A DNA stretch of 64,000 nucleotides from Muscardinus avellanarius. Its lineage: Eukaryota; Chordata; Mammalia; Rodentia; Gliridae. Shown here in pieces: positions 44,310 to 56,984 of the stretch. Below the pieces are notes generated by a model. It was not told the origin of the DNA and searched no databases. It was given only the letters and a program-made list of their open reading frames with translations. Location: assembly GCA_963383645.1 (NCBI GenBank), contig OY726561.1:27012826-27076825 (forward strand). Reading direction: 5' to 3'. The position numbers and the translations under genes are program-made. How positions within the stretch are numbered: the stretch's first letter is position 1; each line of letters begins with the position of its first letter.

Positions 44310-45019
44310 TTATAGGAAATGACAGCTGTTATTAACAATTTTAAATTAATTAATTAATGAGAGAGAATTTTGTGCAGTAAATTGATAACACAGGTGAGCC
44401 AAGAACTGAGACCCCAAATAGAGTGGATTAGTGAGGGAGCAGGGCTGCCACCAGTGGAGGAAGTAATTACAGGAGCACCAGGACTGGATCTCCCAAGAAA
44501 ACCTGGAAGCTCTGCAAGGCTCAGTGTACTCCTAAGAGCAAGAGAAGGGGTAGAGCCACTTCCAGAGACACCACCAGTGCAAGGGGCAGGCATAAAGGGG
44601 AAAAATTCTTCATTTTCCAATTTCTCATTTCCTCAGACTACACTTACCAATTACCCTATTTTTACATACACAATCTTGACCCTAATTATGGTGGAACTTT
44701 TCTCCTCCTGACACAAAATATATGGAATCTTTTCAACTCCACTTCTTCAACTTTTCACCACCAACAGTGAACTCTACGATTCACTTAATTCTAACTTTAT
44801 CTACCTGGAGGTAATGTCAGATACCATATGTCACAGGCTCAGTCCTATAAGACTATTAAATTTCACACACCAGTCACAAGTTCTGAGCTTCCATATTCTT
44901 CTGACCAGTTACAAACTGGGGACTCCTGAAACCCCTCCTCAGGCTCAATAATTAGCCTAAATGGCTTATAGAATTCAGGACAATGCTCTAGTTACTATGA
45001 CCAGATCATTATAAAGGCT
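44310..45019. other. Intergenic, nothing firmly recognised
   Basis: A 113-codon plus frame (44370-44711) and an 88-codon minus frame overlap. I do not recognise either protein; the piece may be an old transposon or LTR internal fragment. Confidence 0.4.
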
Positions 45020-45195
45020 ATAACCTAGCAAGGCATGGTGGCACATGCTTGTAATCCCAGTACTTAATGAGACCCTTTGCAAATGAGTGAGACTCTATTT
45101 CAAAATAAATAGGGCTGAGGGTGCACCTCAAAGGTAGAATGTCACTGGGTTTAATTCCCAGTATGGCAATAAATAAATAAATAAATAAATAAATG
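45020..45195 (+). mobile_element. Shortened SINE with (AAAT)n
   Basis: Head (AGCAAGGCATGGTGGCACATG) lacks its second half, then tail and AATAAATAAAT run. Confidence 0.82.
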
Positions 45196-45755
45196 CCATA
45201 ACCTTATAGTAGCACAATTCATAGTAGGCAAATTATAGAACTAACCTATGTACCCATCAACAGATAAATAAATTACAAAATTATGGATATATACACAATG
45301 GAATTCTACTTAGCAGTAAAGAAGAACAAAATCATGGCATTTGCAGGAAGATGGATAGACCTGGAGAACATTATGTTAAGCAAAATTAGCCAGTCACAGA
45401 AAGTAAAGAGCCATATATTTTCTCTCATATGCAGAAGTAAGTGAGCAATCGGGATATACAAGGGACTTTAGATAAAGGAGGAAAAAAACCCAATGGAGTG
45501 AGGGAGATGGTCTAGGAGAGGTTAGGGAATAGTGAGAAATAATGAAAACACTTCCCTGGACATTATGTGCATGTGTGAGCATACCATTGGCAATTTCAAT
45601 ATCCTGTATTGGGAGGTAGAGGAGTGGGGAAGGAGATGGTAGAAAGCCCATCAAGTGCTATGTGGATGTATGTTGCTCTCACTATTTACTATGTTATGAT
45701 GTTAAGACCATAAGAATATAATATACCAATAAAAGTATAAAAATATAAATAAACA
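45196..45755 (+). mobile_element. L1 3' end
   Basis: CATCAACAGATAAATAAATTA, then ATATACACAATGGAATTCTAC and GGAAGATGGATAGACCTGGAG are the ORF2 C-terminal region, followed by a 3' UTR. TTATGTTAAGCAAAATTAGCC is the same landmark that starts the copy at 2452. Confidence 0.85.
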
Positions 45756-46689
45756 AAAGCTACAACTTTGGATTGGCAAAACAGAAGAGTTATACAGAAT
45801 GAGACACAGAGGACAGAGACAGTGAAGAGTTTCTATCCCTTTTCTAGGTATACCACCCACCCAGCACGTCACTGTATTCAGAGCCAGGAAGTCCTTCTAA
45901 TATGGTTATTCAAGGTCTTTTATAGGGGTCTCATTATGTAAGCATGATTAATTGACTCAATGACCACTAAATGAATGAAGGCAACCTCCAATTTCACCCT
46001 CCTACCTAAGGTTTAGGTGGTGGGTTGAATGTTCTAACCCCTCTAATCACTCTCTGTCTTTCTGGCTACAAGACCTGAAGCTATTATTTAAAGGCTCTCA
46101 GCCACTTTTCCACTGACCTACAGAGGACACTTTACCATCCCAGAGATCCCAAGAGTTTCAGGATCTATGCTCCAGAAATGGGGGTGAACACCAAATTTAT
46201 TTTTCCCGTTGCTGTCAAAGCAAACCAGACTGGGTTATCCCAATATATGCCTTTTTGACACAACTATTGAGCTAAAGGCAGTCAAGGAGCAGAACACAAG
46301 AGTATGGGCTCTTTATAACTCCCCATCTCTTTCTACCTAGAGACAGAAAATAATTTCCTTACTGGAGACAGCTCTTAGCTCAGTGATAGCATTAGAGGAA
46401 TCTCCACACTGGAAATTAATGGCCTTCATCTGCCATTAATTTCCCCATATATTTACCTTCTCTCATTCCCTACCTCTGAAAGCCAAAAACATTGGCTTCC
46501 TTTCTCCTATTATTTCTCTAAAGCATCTTGCACTTTGATGAAGATCCTACATAAGCCACTGCTTTCAATTACCATCACTTAGACTTCTCCCAGTAATAAG
46601 CAAGTGTATGTTAATGCATCTCTTGTTACAGTGATCTGACCCACCACAAACATGATTGGTAACAAAAAATTATTGTTCAACCCTTACAC
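45756..46689. other. Intergenic, nothing recognised
   Basis: No gene signal seen. Confidence 0.45.
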
Positions 46690-47035
46690 TATAGTCCAAT
46701 TTTTCTGTCCTCTACAAATTCATATGTTGAACTGTTCATTCCCAAGTGATGACAGTAGGAAGGGAGGATTTGAAAGGTGATTAGTCATGGGATCATAGCC
46801 TTCAAGATTGAGCTTATGAATTAAGCCCCATAGAGACCACTTGACCCTTCTTCCATGCAAAAACAAAGAGGGACAATACCCATCAATGAAGGAACTGGGC
46901 CTCACCAGACATGGAGGCTGCTTGCACCTTGATCTTGGGATTCTCAGTGTCTAGGACTATAAGAAATAAATGTTTGCTGCTTATAAGTCTCCTGGTTTGT
47001 CATTTTGTTAAAGCACTCTGAAAGGACTAAGATGC
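46690..47035 (+). mobile_element. ERVL-MaLR LTR (MST/MLT1-like), sense
   Basis: AATTCATATGTTGAA start, then GGTGATTAGTCATGGGATCA, GGGCCTCACCAGACA, CACCTTGATCTTGGGATTC and a GAAATAAATGTTTGCTGCTTA end. The order and wording are those of MST/MLT1 LTRs. No internal region is attached. Confidence 0.85.
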
Positions 47036-48759
47036 CATCATTTCACACCTGCCTCACCTTCTTTGTACGCCCTACTCCTGCTCCTTTTAGACCACTGCCC
47101 TATTGTGCCTTGGCCTAGATGGCCTTCATGTCCCCACATCTGCTACTCTAGATCTGAATTCCAGTCCACCCTCAGTGCAACAGCTCACCTCTCAATATCT
47201 TGCTTTGGAAATGTTTCTGTCCCTTGAAAATTAAAAAATTCTGATCCAGTTCACAAATATGACAATGTCTGTCATCCATTCTATAAAGCTTCCATTTTGT
47301 GCCTAAGAATTATGATAGTTTTTCTTTTAGTTTTTAATTTTCTTTTCACATACATCATCAACCCTATCTGTTGTCACTCAAAAAAATCAGTTATTTGTTA
47401 TTAAAGAACATAATCTTAATACTTCATCAATCCTTATGTGCATAGGAGCAAGTAGAGCTAATGCAGCATCCATAGACTAGAAATGCTACATAATCTCCCA
47501 GTTCTAAGAAAAATAAAGATGCAAAACATATTTACAAATATGGGGAAAGGACAAGTGAACTCCATCTTGAGAAACAGGCACTTGACTTGATGGTGCGGCA
47601 AGGTGAATATGCACATGAGCTTTGGATCCAGGTGGCCTGGGTTTCAATCTGCCACTTGCCAGCCCTATGGCCATTGTAAGGCTTAGTTTCTTCATCTGTA
47701 AATGGACAATTTAATCGTCCATCGCTGCTGCCAAAGTAAATGAGCAAATATGTGTCATGCAATTCCCAAACTTCTTGATGCATATTTAGACTGATAAAAT
47801 GTCAACTATTTTTGTTTTATCACTATTAGAAATTGCTGAGACTGAGAGATGAAGTGGAAGCTGCCATTAGCTAGACATTAGGAAATATGAGGGGTGAATT
47901 CATGAAATTGTTGGTGAAAACATTTGTCTGACAAAAATATGTCAGTACATGTCCAAGAAACAGAACTTTATTTTTCTGAAATTCAACTCATTTTCTACTT
48001 CAAACTCCCAGAGAGGAACTTAATTATAAGAAACTCAAGCCTCACTCCCAGCCCTCCCTCTAGCCCAAACACACAGGTGAATAAAGGACCAGTAATGGTT
48101 CCCCCTGTAGACATACTGGAATCTGAGACCAAAAAAAAAAAAACCTTAGTGATACTGATTTTATCTTAAAATTTTTATATTTTGTTCATCATACATCTTT
48201 TTTGTTGGTTTTAATATTTCAGATAGGGCATCTTGGTTACTGAGTTTTTCGGCACCAAATTAAATTGAACATGTAAGTTTGGTGCCTCCCTCACTTTGTC
48301 TGAATCTGGACCTTTCTCCTCCTCCTTTCCCTGGGATCAAGTTGAGGTTACAGAGGCTTATCACATTGTGCCAAGATAGAATGAAGAGAGTGGGCTGGAG
48401 ATGTGGGGTTGTCATCTATTGCCAGGAACATGCTTCCAAATGCATGTTGCTTATCTGAGCCAAGGTCACTGGACCACACAGGTTGCCAACATTATCAATT
48501 GGCCTCAACCTCAAGACCCTTCAAACCTTGTCCTTCTTCAGTTGCTGCCATGACCATTTCAAGAAGTTCAGAAAACACTGATCAGCTTGCCCATATCACT
48601 TTGGTGCTTCCGATCATTTATTCAGGTTGTTGGAGACATGTTAAAACATTTGTACTGCTCTTGGATGCATGGGAAATTGCTCTTCTCCCTAATGCACACA
48701 GAAATAGGCATGAACCCTAGGAAGCTGCCAAAGGAACATCTTTCTAAACATAACACATG
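47036..48759. other. Intergenic, nothing recognised
   Basis: A 105-codon frame at 48403-48720 has no motif; other frames are shorter. I support no gene here. Confidence 0.45.
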
Positions 48760-49795
48760 ACAGTGTTTATACTTGATCTGAAATGTAAGAACATGACAGT
48801 TCTCAGTAGTCCATCTACTCTCCCAGACTCCACTTAGAAGGAAGGCAGAGGTTCAGTAGAAGGCTTAGACATGTTTAACAACCATCTCTCCAGGACAGGG
48901 TAGGGGGACTGATTTATAGCATTTGTCCATTTCCATGGAGAAAAATCCTCACGATGGCTGATTTGAAGTGACCAATATGATGTTAGCAATAAACTCATAA
49001 AACTCAAGTAATTTAACATTTGGCTCTCACAAACTTGAACATGGCAAGTCCAATGCATAATGGTATAATTCCCCTTTATTACCAAGGTCCGAAAACCTCT
49101 TTGAGGTTACTGTTACCTTTTCAGGACTGCAATCAAGCCAGGCACAACATCAAGTAACAGCCTCTTTTTTCAGTGACACCATCACATGATGTTTCTTGTT
49201 TAGTCCTTTATGTTCTTCCTTTGTGGTTCAGAGAATGAGGGTCAAGAAACATAACCCTTTATCTCATCTCCAAATCAATTATTTACTATTTAATTCTAGA
49301 GATAGACTAGCCAAGATATTAAGACTTCTATAATCCGATTTATCTATGGTAAACTTCCCTAAGTCAATGAAGGAAGAATGCATACTTGTTTAAACTGAAG
49401 AAATAAAAAAATGTATGGGTTTATATCTCAACACATTATTTTTCCCATCATGAAAACAATCATCAAATAAATGGTCTGATGGCCCTTTATTTGACAAGTT
49501 TATAAGTTATTTGCTCAACTAGATTTTTACATGCTGTTTCAACAAACAGGCAAAGTGTCAGGAATGGTGTTGGGTATATAAAGATAAGTAAAGTTACCTA
49601 GTCCCAAGGAGGTCTAATCTCACAATTATATTTCCTAATTAGGATATAGGTAAGGCTTTATGCACATACATATCATATATACCACATATAGAGAGTTTAT
49701 TGAAAACCACACATAATATCCAAATACAAGCAACATACATATCGCATATATAGTATATATAAACTTAAGTGCCAAAACAATAAAGAAAAACAAAC

Positions 49796-50170
49796 AAATG
49801 TATTAGTCAGCCTTGTGTCACTGTAATGAAATACCTGGAATGGGATACTTATGAAGTAAAGAGATTTATTTTGGCTTATGGTTCTGGAGACTAAAGTCCA
49901 AGATCACGTGCTCCCACTGGCTTAGGCCTCTGGAAAAGGTAGCACATTATGTCCAGAGCATAGGTGGGAATAGGTGTTCACAACTTGAGTCAGGAAGCAG
50001 AGACAGAGATGAAGGACAAACAGGGTCCCACAATCCATTTAAGGGCACACCCAATGCCCTAAGGAATTGCCACTAGGCCCACCTCACAAAGGTTCACAGC
50101 TTTTCCAAACACTAGTGACCACACTTTTACTTATGAAGCTTTGGGGTCACACTCATCTAAGCCATAGAAA
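49796..50170 (-). mobile_element. ERVL-MaLR LTR, antisense, duplicated copy
   Basis: Counterpart of 4188-4528: TATTAGTCAGCCTTGTGTCAC, then GAGATTTATTTTGGCTTATG, CACATTATGTCCAGAGCA and GGCCCACCTCACAAAGG. Confidence 0.78.
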
Positions 50171-50432
50171 CACAAGAAAGTGATTTATCATTAAAATTAC
50201 CTTTACAGAAGAGCTCTGTGTTCAATGTGAGGCTTCTAGACGCTGGAAGTTCTTTATTGCTTTCTTTTTCTTTTTTTTTTTAATTTTGCTTCAATATACA
50301 TATATATTGCAGACAGATTCTCCCAGGCAAGTTAGTTGTATTCAGTTGCTCTATTCCTGGTCTGGGTGGTAGTTGCTTCGGGGTTCACTTGATTGGCAAC
50401 TCTACATCTGTAGTTTTTAGGCTTTGCTATTT

Positions 50433-50644
50433 TTTTTTTTTTTTTTGTAGTCTAGGGATGGAACCCAGGTGCATTCAACCTCTAAGCTAAAACTGCTGCC
50501 CTATTTTTTATTCTATATTTTGAAACAGGGTCTCACTAAGTTGCAGAGGGCCTCACTAAATAGCTGAGGATGTCTGCGAACCATGATCCTCTAGTCTTAG
50601 CCTCCCAAATGCTGGGATTACAAGCATGTGCCACCATACCCGGC
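50433..50644 (-). mobile_element. SINE unique to duplication copy 2
   Basis: T-run followed by an inverted dimer ending CCACCATACCCGGC. Copy 1 has TTTTATTCTTTTGGATG at this place, the empty site. Confidence 0.88.
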
Positions 50645-50696
50645 TTTTATGCTCTTTTCTGAGTTGATGTTACTTTTCATAATAAAAAGGTGCTTC

Positions 50697-50818
50697 TTTT
50701 GGGTCATGGTAGTGCACATATGTAATTCCAGTATTTAGGAGGCTGAGACAGGAGGATCACATATTCCAGGCCAGCCTCAGGAACTTAGTAAGACCCTGTT
50801 TCAAAATTTAAAAAAAAA
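50697..50818 (+). mobile_element. Diverged SINE shared with copy 1
   Basis: TTGGGTCATGGTAGTGCAC head, truncated after the linker at an A-run, where later insertions begin. Confidence 0.72.
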
Positions 50819-51354
50819 AGAGCACCAAAGAAAGCTCCAATTCTCAATTCAAGACACTCCACAAAGCATCCTCAGTGGACAATGAATGTTCAATCAAAAT
50901 ATTTTTATTTCAGGTGTCTTCTTGGAATCAATGATCTTATAAAGTCATTGTAGGGAAAGGCTGGTTTCTTCCTTTCTTTGCTTCTGATTTTACAAACACT
51001 CACTTCTGCACCAGCAGACAAGTGTCCAACAGCTGTCCTGAGCAGCGTCATTCTTGGCCATTGGAACCACACATTCAGCTATCTCAATACTATATGATAG
51101 TAATGAGAACACTCTATACTATGCCTACAGCTGGCTCTCAAGCCTTATTACAATAGAAGTTGTTCCTTGAAGGTTTTTCTCATTTGGGCTCCAGGTTTCA
51201 TTAAAAAATCCACACACTCAAAACTAGCCTAATCACCACCCTGTCTCTGAGCCTGCAGTTGCGGCACAACTTTCTGCACTGGCTGCTAACATCTGCTCAG
51301 CATCCAGAAGATAAAATCGACATATTTTTATAATATAAGCATACATTCTTTGTA

Positions 51355-51600
51355 CATCGTGTTTATTCTTCTTTTTATTTTTTATTGTTGCATTGTAGTC
51401 ATACATCTTAGTGGGGTACAAGATGGGTGTTCATTCTTTTTTTGTGTGTGTGTGGTACTGGGGTTCTTGGAAACCCTTCTACCTCTGGGCTACCCTCCCA
51501 GACCTATTTTTGTACTTTTTTATTTGGAAATAGGGTCTCTTAAGCCAGCTCAGCTTCGAACCTGTGGCTTCAAACGCCCGGCTGGGTGTTCATTCTTGAA
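51355..51600 (-). mobile_element. L1 3' end interrupted by a SINE
   Basis: TTATTGTTGCATTGTAGTCATACATCTTAGTGGGGTACAAG-type sequence (read in parts) at 51366-51428 is the complement of the L1 3' end. An inverted SINE follows at 51452-51585. GATGGGTGTTCATTCTT before and CTGGGTGTTCATTCTT after mark its target-site duplication. Confidence 0.8.
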
Positions 51601-51787
51601 TAAAGTGAGTCCAATGTTGGCTTGTAGATATTAAAAAGAAAGTATTGATTTTGATTCAATGTTTTCTTTCAAAAAAATAAAAATAGCTGAGGGAGTGTAA
51701 CATGGAGGTATATTGCCCCTGGTTTTAGTTTCCAGACACCCCCAAAATTGTTAAAGGTGTGCTCTATGGCTTTTTAAAATTAATTTG

Positions 51788-51975
51788 CACCGGGTGTGGT
51801 GGCGCACGCTTGTAATCCCTACGCTTGGGAGGCGGAGACAGGAGGATCGCGCAGGTTCGAAGCCAGCCGCGAGCACTGGCTTAGGAGACCCTGTTTCCAC
51901 ATAAAAATATAAAATAGGTCTGGGAGTGTAGCCCGGAGGTAGAGGGGCTTCCAGGAACCCCAGTACTACCAAAAA
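51788..51975 (+). mobile_element. Young SINE with target-site duplication
   Basis: Near-consensus copy. AAATTAATTTGCAC (51777-51790) recurs after the tail (about 51979-51992). Confidence 0.9.
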
Positions 51976-52345
51976 GAAAATTAATTTGCACAGGAAAGTA
52001 GCCCCAACTAGAACTTTTATACCTAAGTGACATCTGAAAGACACAGCCCCACAGTACAAGCACACCAGCGCCTTCTGGTGGCCTACCACAATGTGTACAC
52101 TGCATCCAGGCAGCCTCCAGGCTGGTGTCCTCCAAAGTCAGGTGGAAGCAATTGACTGCGGTGCCTTGCAGGGAGACCATATAATTTTTCCTAGGCTCAT
52201 CTATTTTCTAGTTAGCAAATGAAGTAGTACATTTTATGTTTTTGGTTTTGATTTTGGGCGTGGGGGAGGGTTTTTGGCTATTTATCATATTATTACTCTT
52301 TAAGAAAAATCTTTGCCAGCAAAAGTGATTTTGCCAGTTGATTAT

Positions 52346-53159
52346 ATAAGGACTTTATTTTTCCATACTTCATATTTTTAACCCTAAACGTCATCTTATT
52401 CTATGTTTCTCACCAAGTTGAGATGGTATTTACAATATATTTAGTTTTTCAAATACTATATACATTTAACTTCATTTTCTTTTCTAAATATGAATGGATA
52501 TGTTGAGTCTTCTCACCAATAGGCTATAGAGTCAACTTATACTAGATCAGCATATGACTACGGATGGTGGTTTAATCTCAAATAGAAGGATACTCACTTC
52601 ATGGATGAATTTTCCAAAACCTTCTGATATGCAAACCACCACCACTTCATCCAAATAAGCAACCATCCTGTGTTTTCACAGGACAAGGACTAGGACTGGT
52701 ATCTACATTCAGACCAATGCTATATAGCGGCAGATCAAACCAGAAAGAATAGCCAATACTCTCCTCAAATAAGGGTATTGGCGCAAGTATATTCTAATAT
52801 ACTAAAGGAAAGCAAGAAAAAGGAAAATCTGTGAATCTTCTTAAGGCTTTCCATCAGGCAGTTCAGCCTGAGTTCAAGAAGCTCATGTCCGATTCCTGAT
52901 TCAGCTAGTTACTAATTATGTGACCTGAAGCACCTCTCCATGGCTCTGAGCCAACCTCCTTGTCTATAATAAGGGACCAATAATAGCTACTACTTTGGGA
53001 AATTCTTATAGGACTATAATAATGTATGTATAATAATGTATGTTAAGTGCTTTGTAAAAATGTAAAAGTACATGATTGAATTGTAAAAAAAAATTCACAT
53101 TAAAACAATTTGGAATTCTTCTAGATGTCTTGTGTTGATATTTTACTGCAGAAACTCCC
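52346..53159. other. Intergenic, nothing recognised
   Basis: AT-rich unique-looking DNA with no supported feature. Confidence 0.45.
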
Positions 53160-53345
53160 CAAAAGCTGGAACTGTTTTTATTTTTATTTACTTCTATTGG
53201 GGCATCATAAGTTTACATCATAATGAGAATGACCACGATACAAATATGCAGGCACACATCACTGGATTTATTTCCCTCTACATCCCACCCTGCTTCATTC
53301 TGCTCCCTGTCCACAGAAAGGTGCCTTGTGCATACTTTTAGGATG
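53160..53345 (-). mobile_element. L1 3' end, diverged
   Basis: Plus strand TTCTATTGGGGCATCATAAG, TTTACATCATAATGAGAATG and GCAGGCACACATCAC match the complement of the L1 3' UTR seen at 63275-63345. Confidence 0.65.
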
Positions 53346-53479
53346 TCTAATGTCTGGTGCTAAAAGAAACAAGCACTTATAACTTAGCTACAGATTTAAT
53401 CTAAAATACACATGATGCAAAATGCATTTATGCCAGTAAAAATAACTATAAAAATTTTATTTAAAATCACATTGAGTAT

Positions 53480-53708
53480 AGCTGCGCATGGTGGTGCATG
53501 CTTGTAATCCCTGTGCTTGGGAGGCTGAGACAGGAGGATCACACAGGTTCAAAGCCAGCCTCAGATACTAAGTGAGGCTCTCAGTAACTTGGTGAGACCC
53601 TGTTTCCAAGTAAAATATAAAATAGGTCTGGGAGTACATCCCAGAGGTAGAAAGCCCCTGGGTTCCACCCCCAGTACCACCATAAACTAACTAAATAAAT
53701 AAATAAAA
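53480..53708 (+). mobile_element. B1-dID-type SINE with (AAAT)n
   Basis: TAGCTGCGCATGGTGGTGCATG head, full tail, AAATAAATAAAT end. AAAATCACATTGAGTA before and AAAATCACTTTGAGTA after are target-site duplications. Confidence 0.9.
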
Positions 53709-54447
53709 TCACTTTGAGTACAGATTCTAACACACATTTCTAAAAGTCCACAGAAGTCCACAGACACCACCTTTAAGGATACATAAAAAGGGAAGTTCTT
53801 ATGTATTCTTCTGCCTGTGCTTTTCTGTCTCAGATCTTTGACGAGCCTGCTAAGCAACCTCTCTTGAAAAGCTCCACACCCTCAAAGGACACTTGAGAGT
53901 TCACAGAGCAACTAATCAGAGTCATTAACTGGGTCTCAGAAACCTTTCTTTCTGTCCTTGGCATATTCTCTCTGTCCTTGTTCACTCTATATCTCAAAGG
54001 TTAGTGTAACTACACACCATGGATTTTGCCACCTAATTTTCTAGAATAATGGTTGAGAGAAAAGTTTAACACTCCACGCCATCTGTCCCTGCTGTACATG
54101 CCCAGGGTGCAAATGTAGTCATACCAGCCCCTCAAAGAAGAGTAAGCTCCTCTTTGCTCCTTTCTACTCTCTACACAAGCACTCCTCCTATTCAGCCCTT
54201 AATTATTATCTCCAGGGATTTTCTGGAATCACAAATCATGATGCAATATTTAGAATCTCACGTGACTCCTTTGCAGGAGAAGGGCAGCAATCATCTGCCA
54301 TTAACTATCACCATCTGATGACCTCTCCTACTTATTTGTCTTAGTAATGAAAAGAAGGAAGTAGAAGAGAAAACACTCCCCAAATATTATAAACTCATTT
54401 TCATTAATCAGTCAACAAATGCTGCCTACCTTATTGTTCCACTTAAT
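53709..54447. other. Intergenic, nothing recognised
   Basis: No supported gene or repeat. Confidence 0.45.
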
Positions 54448-54650
54448 CAGTCATGGATCTAAGCAAGTAATCTCAGTACTTGGGAGTCTAAAATGGGAGG
54501 ATTGCAGGTTCAAGGCCAGCCTCAGCAACTTAGTAAGGCCTTAAATAATTTAGAAAGGCCCTGTTACCAAATAAAAGATAAAATAGTGCTGAAGTTATAG
54601 TTTAGAGGTAGAATACTTCTGGGTTCCCTCCCAGTACCACCTGCTACACA
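54448..54650 (+). mobile_element. Old SINE
   Basis: Heavily diverged; AATCTCAGTACTTGGGAGTC and TTCAAGGCCAGCCTCAGCAAC remain, tail ends CCCAGTACCACC. Confidence 0.75.
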
Positions 54651-55207
54651 CATACACATCATGATTCTATCAATAAATACTACTTCATGGTCCTAATGTG
54701 TTCCTTCTTATATTACTTACTCCTCCTCCACACACCTCAGTCCTAATCTCCTTCTCGTACCAGAGAGCACTTACCTAACACTTATATAGATCTCCCTCCA
54801 GATTACCCCCAATTGCTCACACCACTGTTCAATGATTGCCTTCTTTTTATCTCAGCATAATATCTTAACATTCATTTTTATCTGTAATGCTTTTGTTTAT
54901 AATATTAAAAATGTTTTGAACATGACAGGAACAAAAGTATTTCTTGTTTACCTCTGTGTTCTAATGCCTTGCCTATGTTCTAATGCCTAGTCCAGTGTCT
55001 GACTCCTAATGTTATCAAGAACTGAGAAGGGCCTGAGTTTGCACAAGCCTGCCACAGTTTCACTGATTCCAGTAGAAGAAAATGAGACTCAGTATTAGAA
55101 ATGAAAGTTTATGAATTACTGCAGTAGCAGTAGCCAAAGTACTAGCATTTTTGCATCAGTTTGAAGAGCTCAAGTCTAGAATGTAAAACAGAGAGGAACA
55201 GAAGAAG
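54651..55207. other. Intergenic, nothing recognised
   Basis: No gene signal seen. Confidence 0.45.
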
Positions 55208-55386
55208 CCTGGTGTGGTGGTGCACACCTATAATCCCAGTACTTGGGAGGATGAGTTGGGAGGATCATAGCAAAATAGCAAGACTCTCAGCAACCTAGCA
55301 AGACTCTGTTTTAAAAAAAAATTTAAAGGGCTGGGGGTATATCTAGAGTTTGAATATTCTTAGGTTCAATCCCCAGTACCACAAGA
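55208..55386 (+). mobile_element. SINE with shortened linker
   Basis: GCCTGGTGTGGTGGTGCAC head, missing part of the second box, tail CAATCCCCAGTACCACAAG. Confidence 0.82.
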
Positions 55387-56710
55387 AAAAAAGAGAATTA
55401 GAGGACACCTGTATGCACAGTGGATTTTGGTGCAGAAGTGGAGCCCTCAATTTAGAGAATCTAGACATTTTAAGACAGAAAGCAAACCTGCCCTTTCTTT
55501 CAGAGGGATACACAATGTCTATTTTCCAAAGTCATTTGTTATATTAACATCCCCTCAAAGACATTATGGGACAAAGGTCAGTTAGTGCCTCTTTTGTAAG
55601 ATGCACAGATATAAAAGAGGCCCATGAAAAAATGTCATTTAGCAAGCAGAGAATCAAAGGGTAGTTCTGATGTCATGAATAAATGAACCAAAGAACCCAT
55701 CTAGAACACATGGTGGAATTTAATTAAAAATGAAACCTTCTTTCGTGACCAAAGAGACTGCTTACCCAGAAAAATACTAGCAAATGTTTAATAACCAGCT
55801 CTTGGTGAGAGAGGAGAGCCTGATTTGCAGCATTCTCCAATCTCCTTAGCAAAGATATTAACACTGTGGAAAAAAAAAAAAGCTGTTGATATCTGAGAAC
55901 AGAGCTTGGAGGAGAGGCACAACACACTATTACTATAGTATTTCCACCATGCACATGTAAATCATCTCAATAGGAGATTTTACTAAATAATAGTGAAAGT
56001 AGCAAGATTAATAAGTTTTGAGTATACATTACCTTAGTTTTAAAGACAATATTTGATTGTAAGTCTTTATGGTGTGGTTTTTTAAATAATGTCAAATAAT
56101 GTCTGTTTAACAACTGGCTCGTGGCATTCTAGAACATTTAACAATTAGGTGTTACAAGTCAGCTCCCACACAGCCCTTCCCACTGTTCTTTGTCACCCAC
56201 TTCCTGTCTTTGGTGTGCCACCTTTAACCTCCAATCCCATTACGTGTCTAATTTCCAGGTCTCCTGTTTATAACAAACCCAGCTTCTTATCCTGGGGCCC
56301 ATGGATGAGCTCCTTGTCCTCCCCTACCTCTTAGCCCCTTAGGCTAGAAAGCCTCAGGGTCTGTGCTCACAACCCCAGCCTCCAGCCTCAGCCCACAGGA
56401 GCACCCTGAGGGTGGGATCCAGGAAGCTCCACTTGGCCTCCCACAGTGACCAAGTCACAGCACTGGAGATGGCTGCCAGGTTCCCGAGTCATACCTGTAA
56501 ATGCATTTTTTTCAATGAATCATAATTTCTTGTTAGGCTCTATAGCTTTGGGTACCATATTTTAAGTACTTCCTATATTACAATAAGGATTTATAAGCAA
56601 TATGAAGTGATTAATCTCTCTTCCTATAGGAAAGATGTACTCAGATTTTCAAACATAGAAACTTTAGGGAACATACCAAAATAAGAGACTGGTTAATGTG
56701 TAGAACTTGG

Positions 56711-56712
<2 letters not shown>
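55387..56712. other. Intergenic, nothing recognised
   Basis: A C-rich patch at 56155-56470 contains a 61-codon frame without motifs. Confidence 0.45.
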
Positions 56713-56762
<50 letters not shown>

Positions 56763-56984
56763 CATATATATGTGTATATATGTATATATGTATATATGCA
56801 TATATAATGCATATATGTGTGTATATATGTATATATATGCATATATGTGTGTATATATGTATATATGCATATATGTGTGTATATATGTATATATATATGC
56901 ATATATGTGTGTATATATGTATATATATGCATATGTATGTGTATATGTGTATATATATGCATATATATATATATATATATATAC
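56713..56984. repeat. Compound (TG)n and (GTATATATGTATATATGCATATAT)-type minisatellite
   Basis: TG run 56719-56758, then repeated GTGTGTATATATGTATATATGCATATAT-type units (written here only as a pattern) and a TA run. Long frames of Tyr, Ile, Cys, Val and His codons on both strands are artefacts of it. Confidence 0.93.

Larger units (their letters stand above)
48760..52345 (+). repeat. Segmental duplication, copy 2 (partner 2270-5640)
   Basis: Same order as copy 1, without the L1/LTR insert or the 4576 SINE. It instead carries a SINE at 50433-50644, an insertion of about 1.2 kb at 50819-51997 that includes L1 3' sequence, and two young SINEs. Similarity fades after TGATTTTGCCAG (52330). Confidence 0.85.

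Noticed and set aside
44354..44711. Overlapping 88- and 113-codon frames as a small gene
   Set aside because: Opposite-strand shadows with no recognised domain, no splice or promoter context that I could support.
48403..48720. 105-codon frame as a gene or retrogene
   Set aside because: I could not match it to any family, and composition is not distinctive; left as intergenic.
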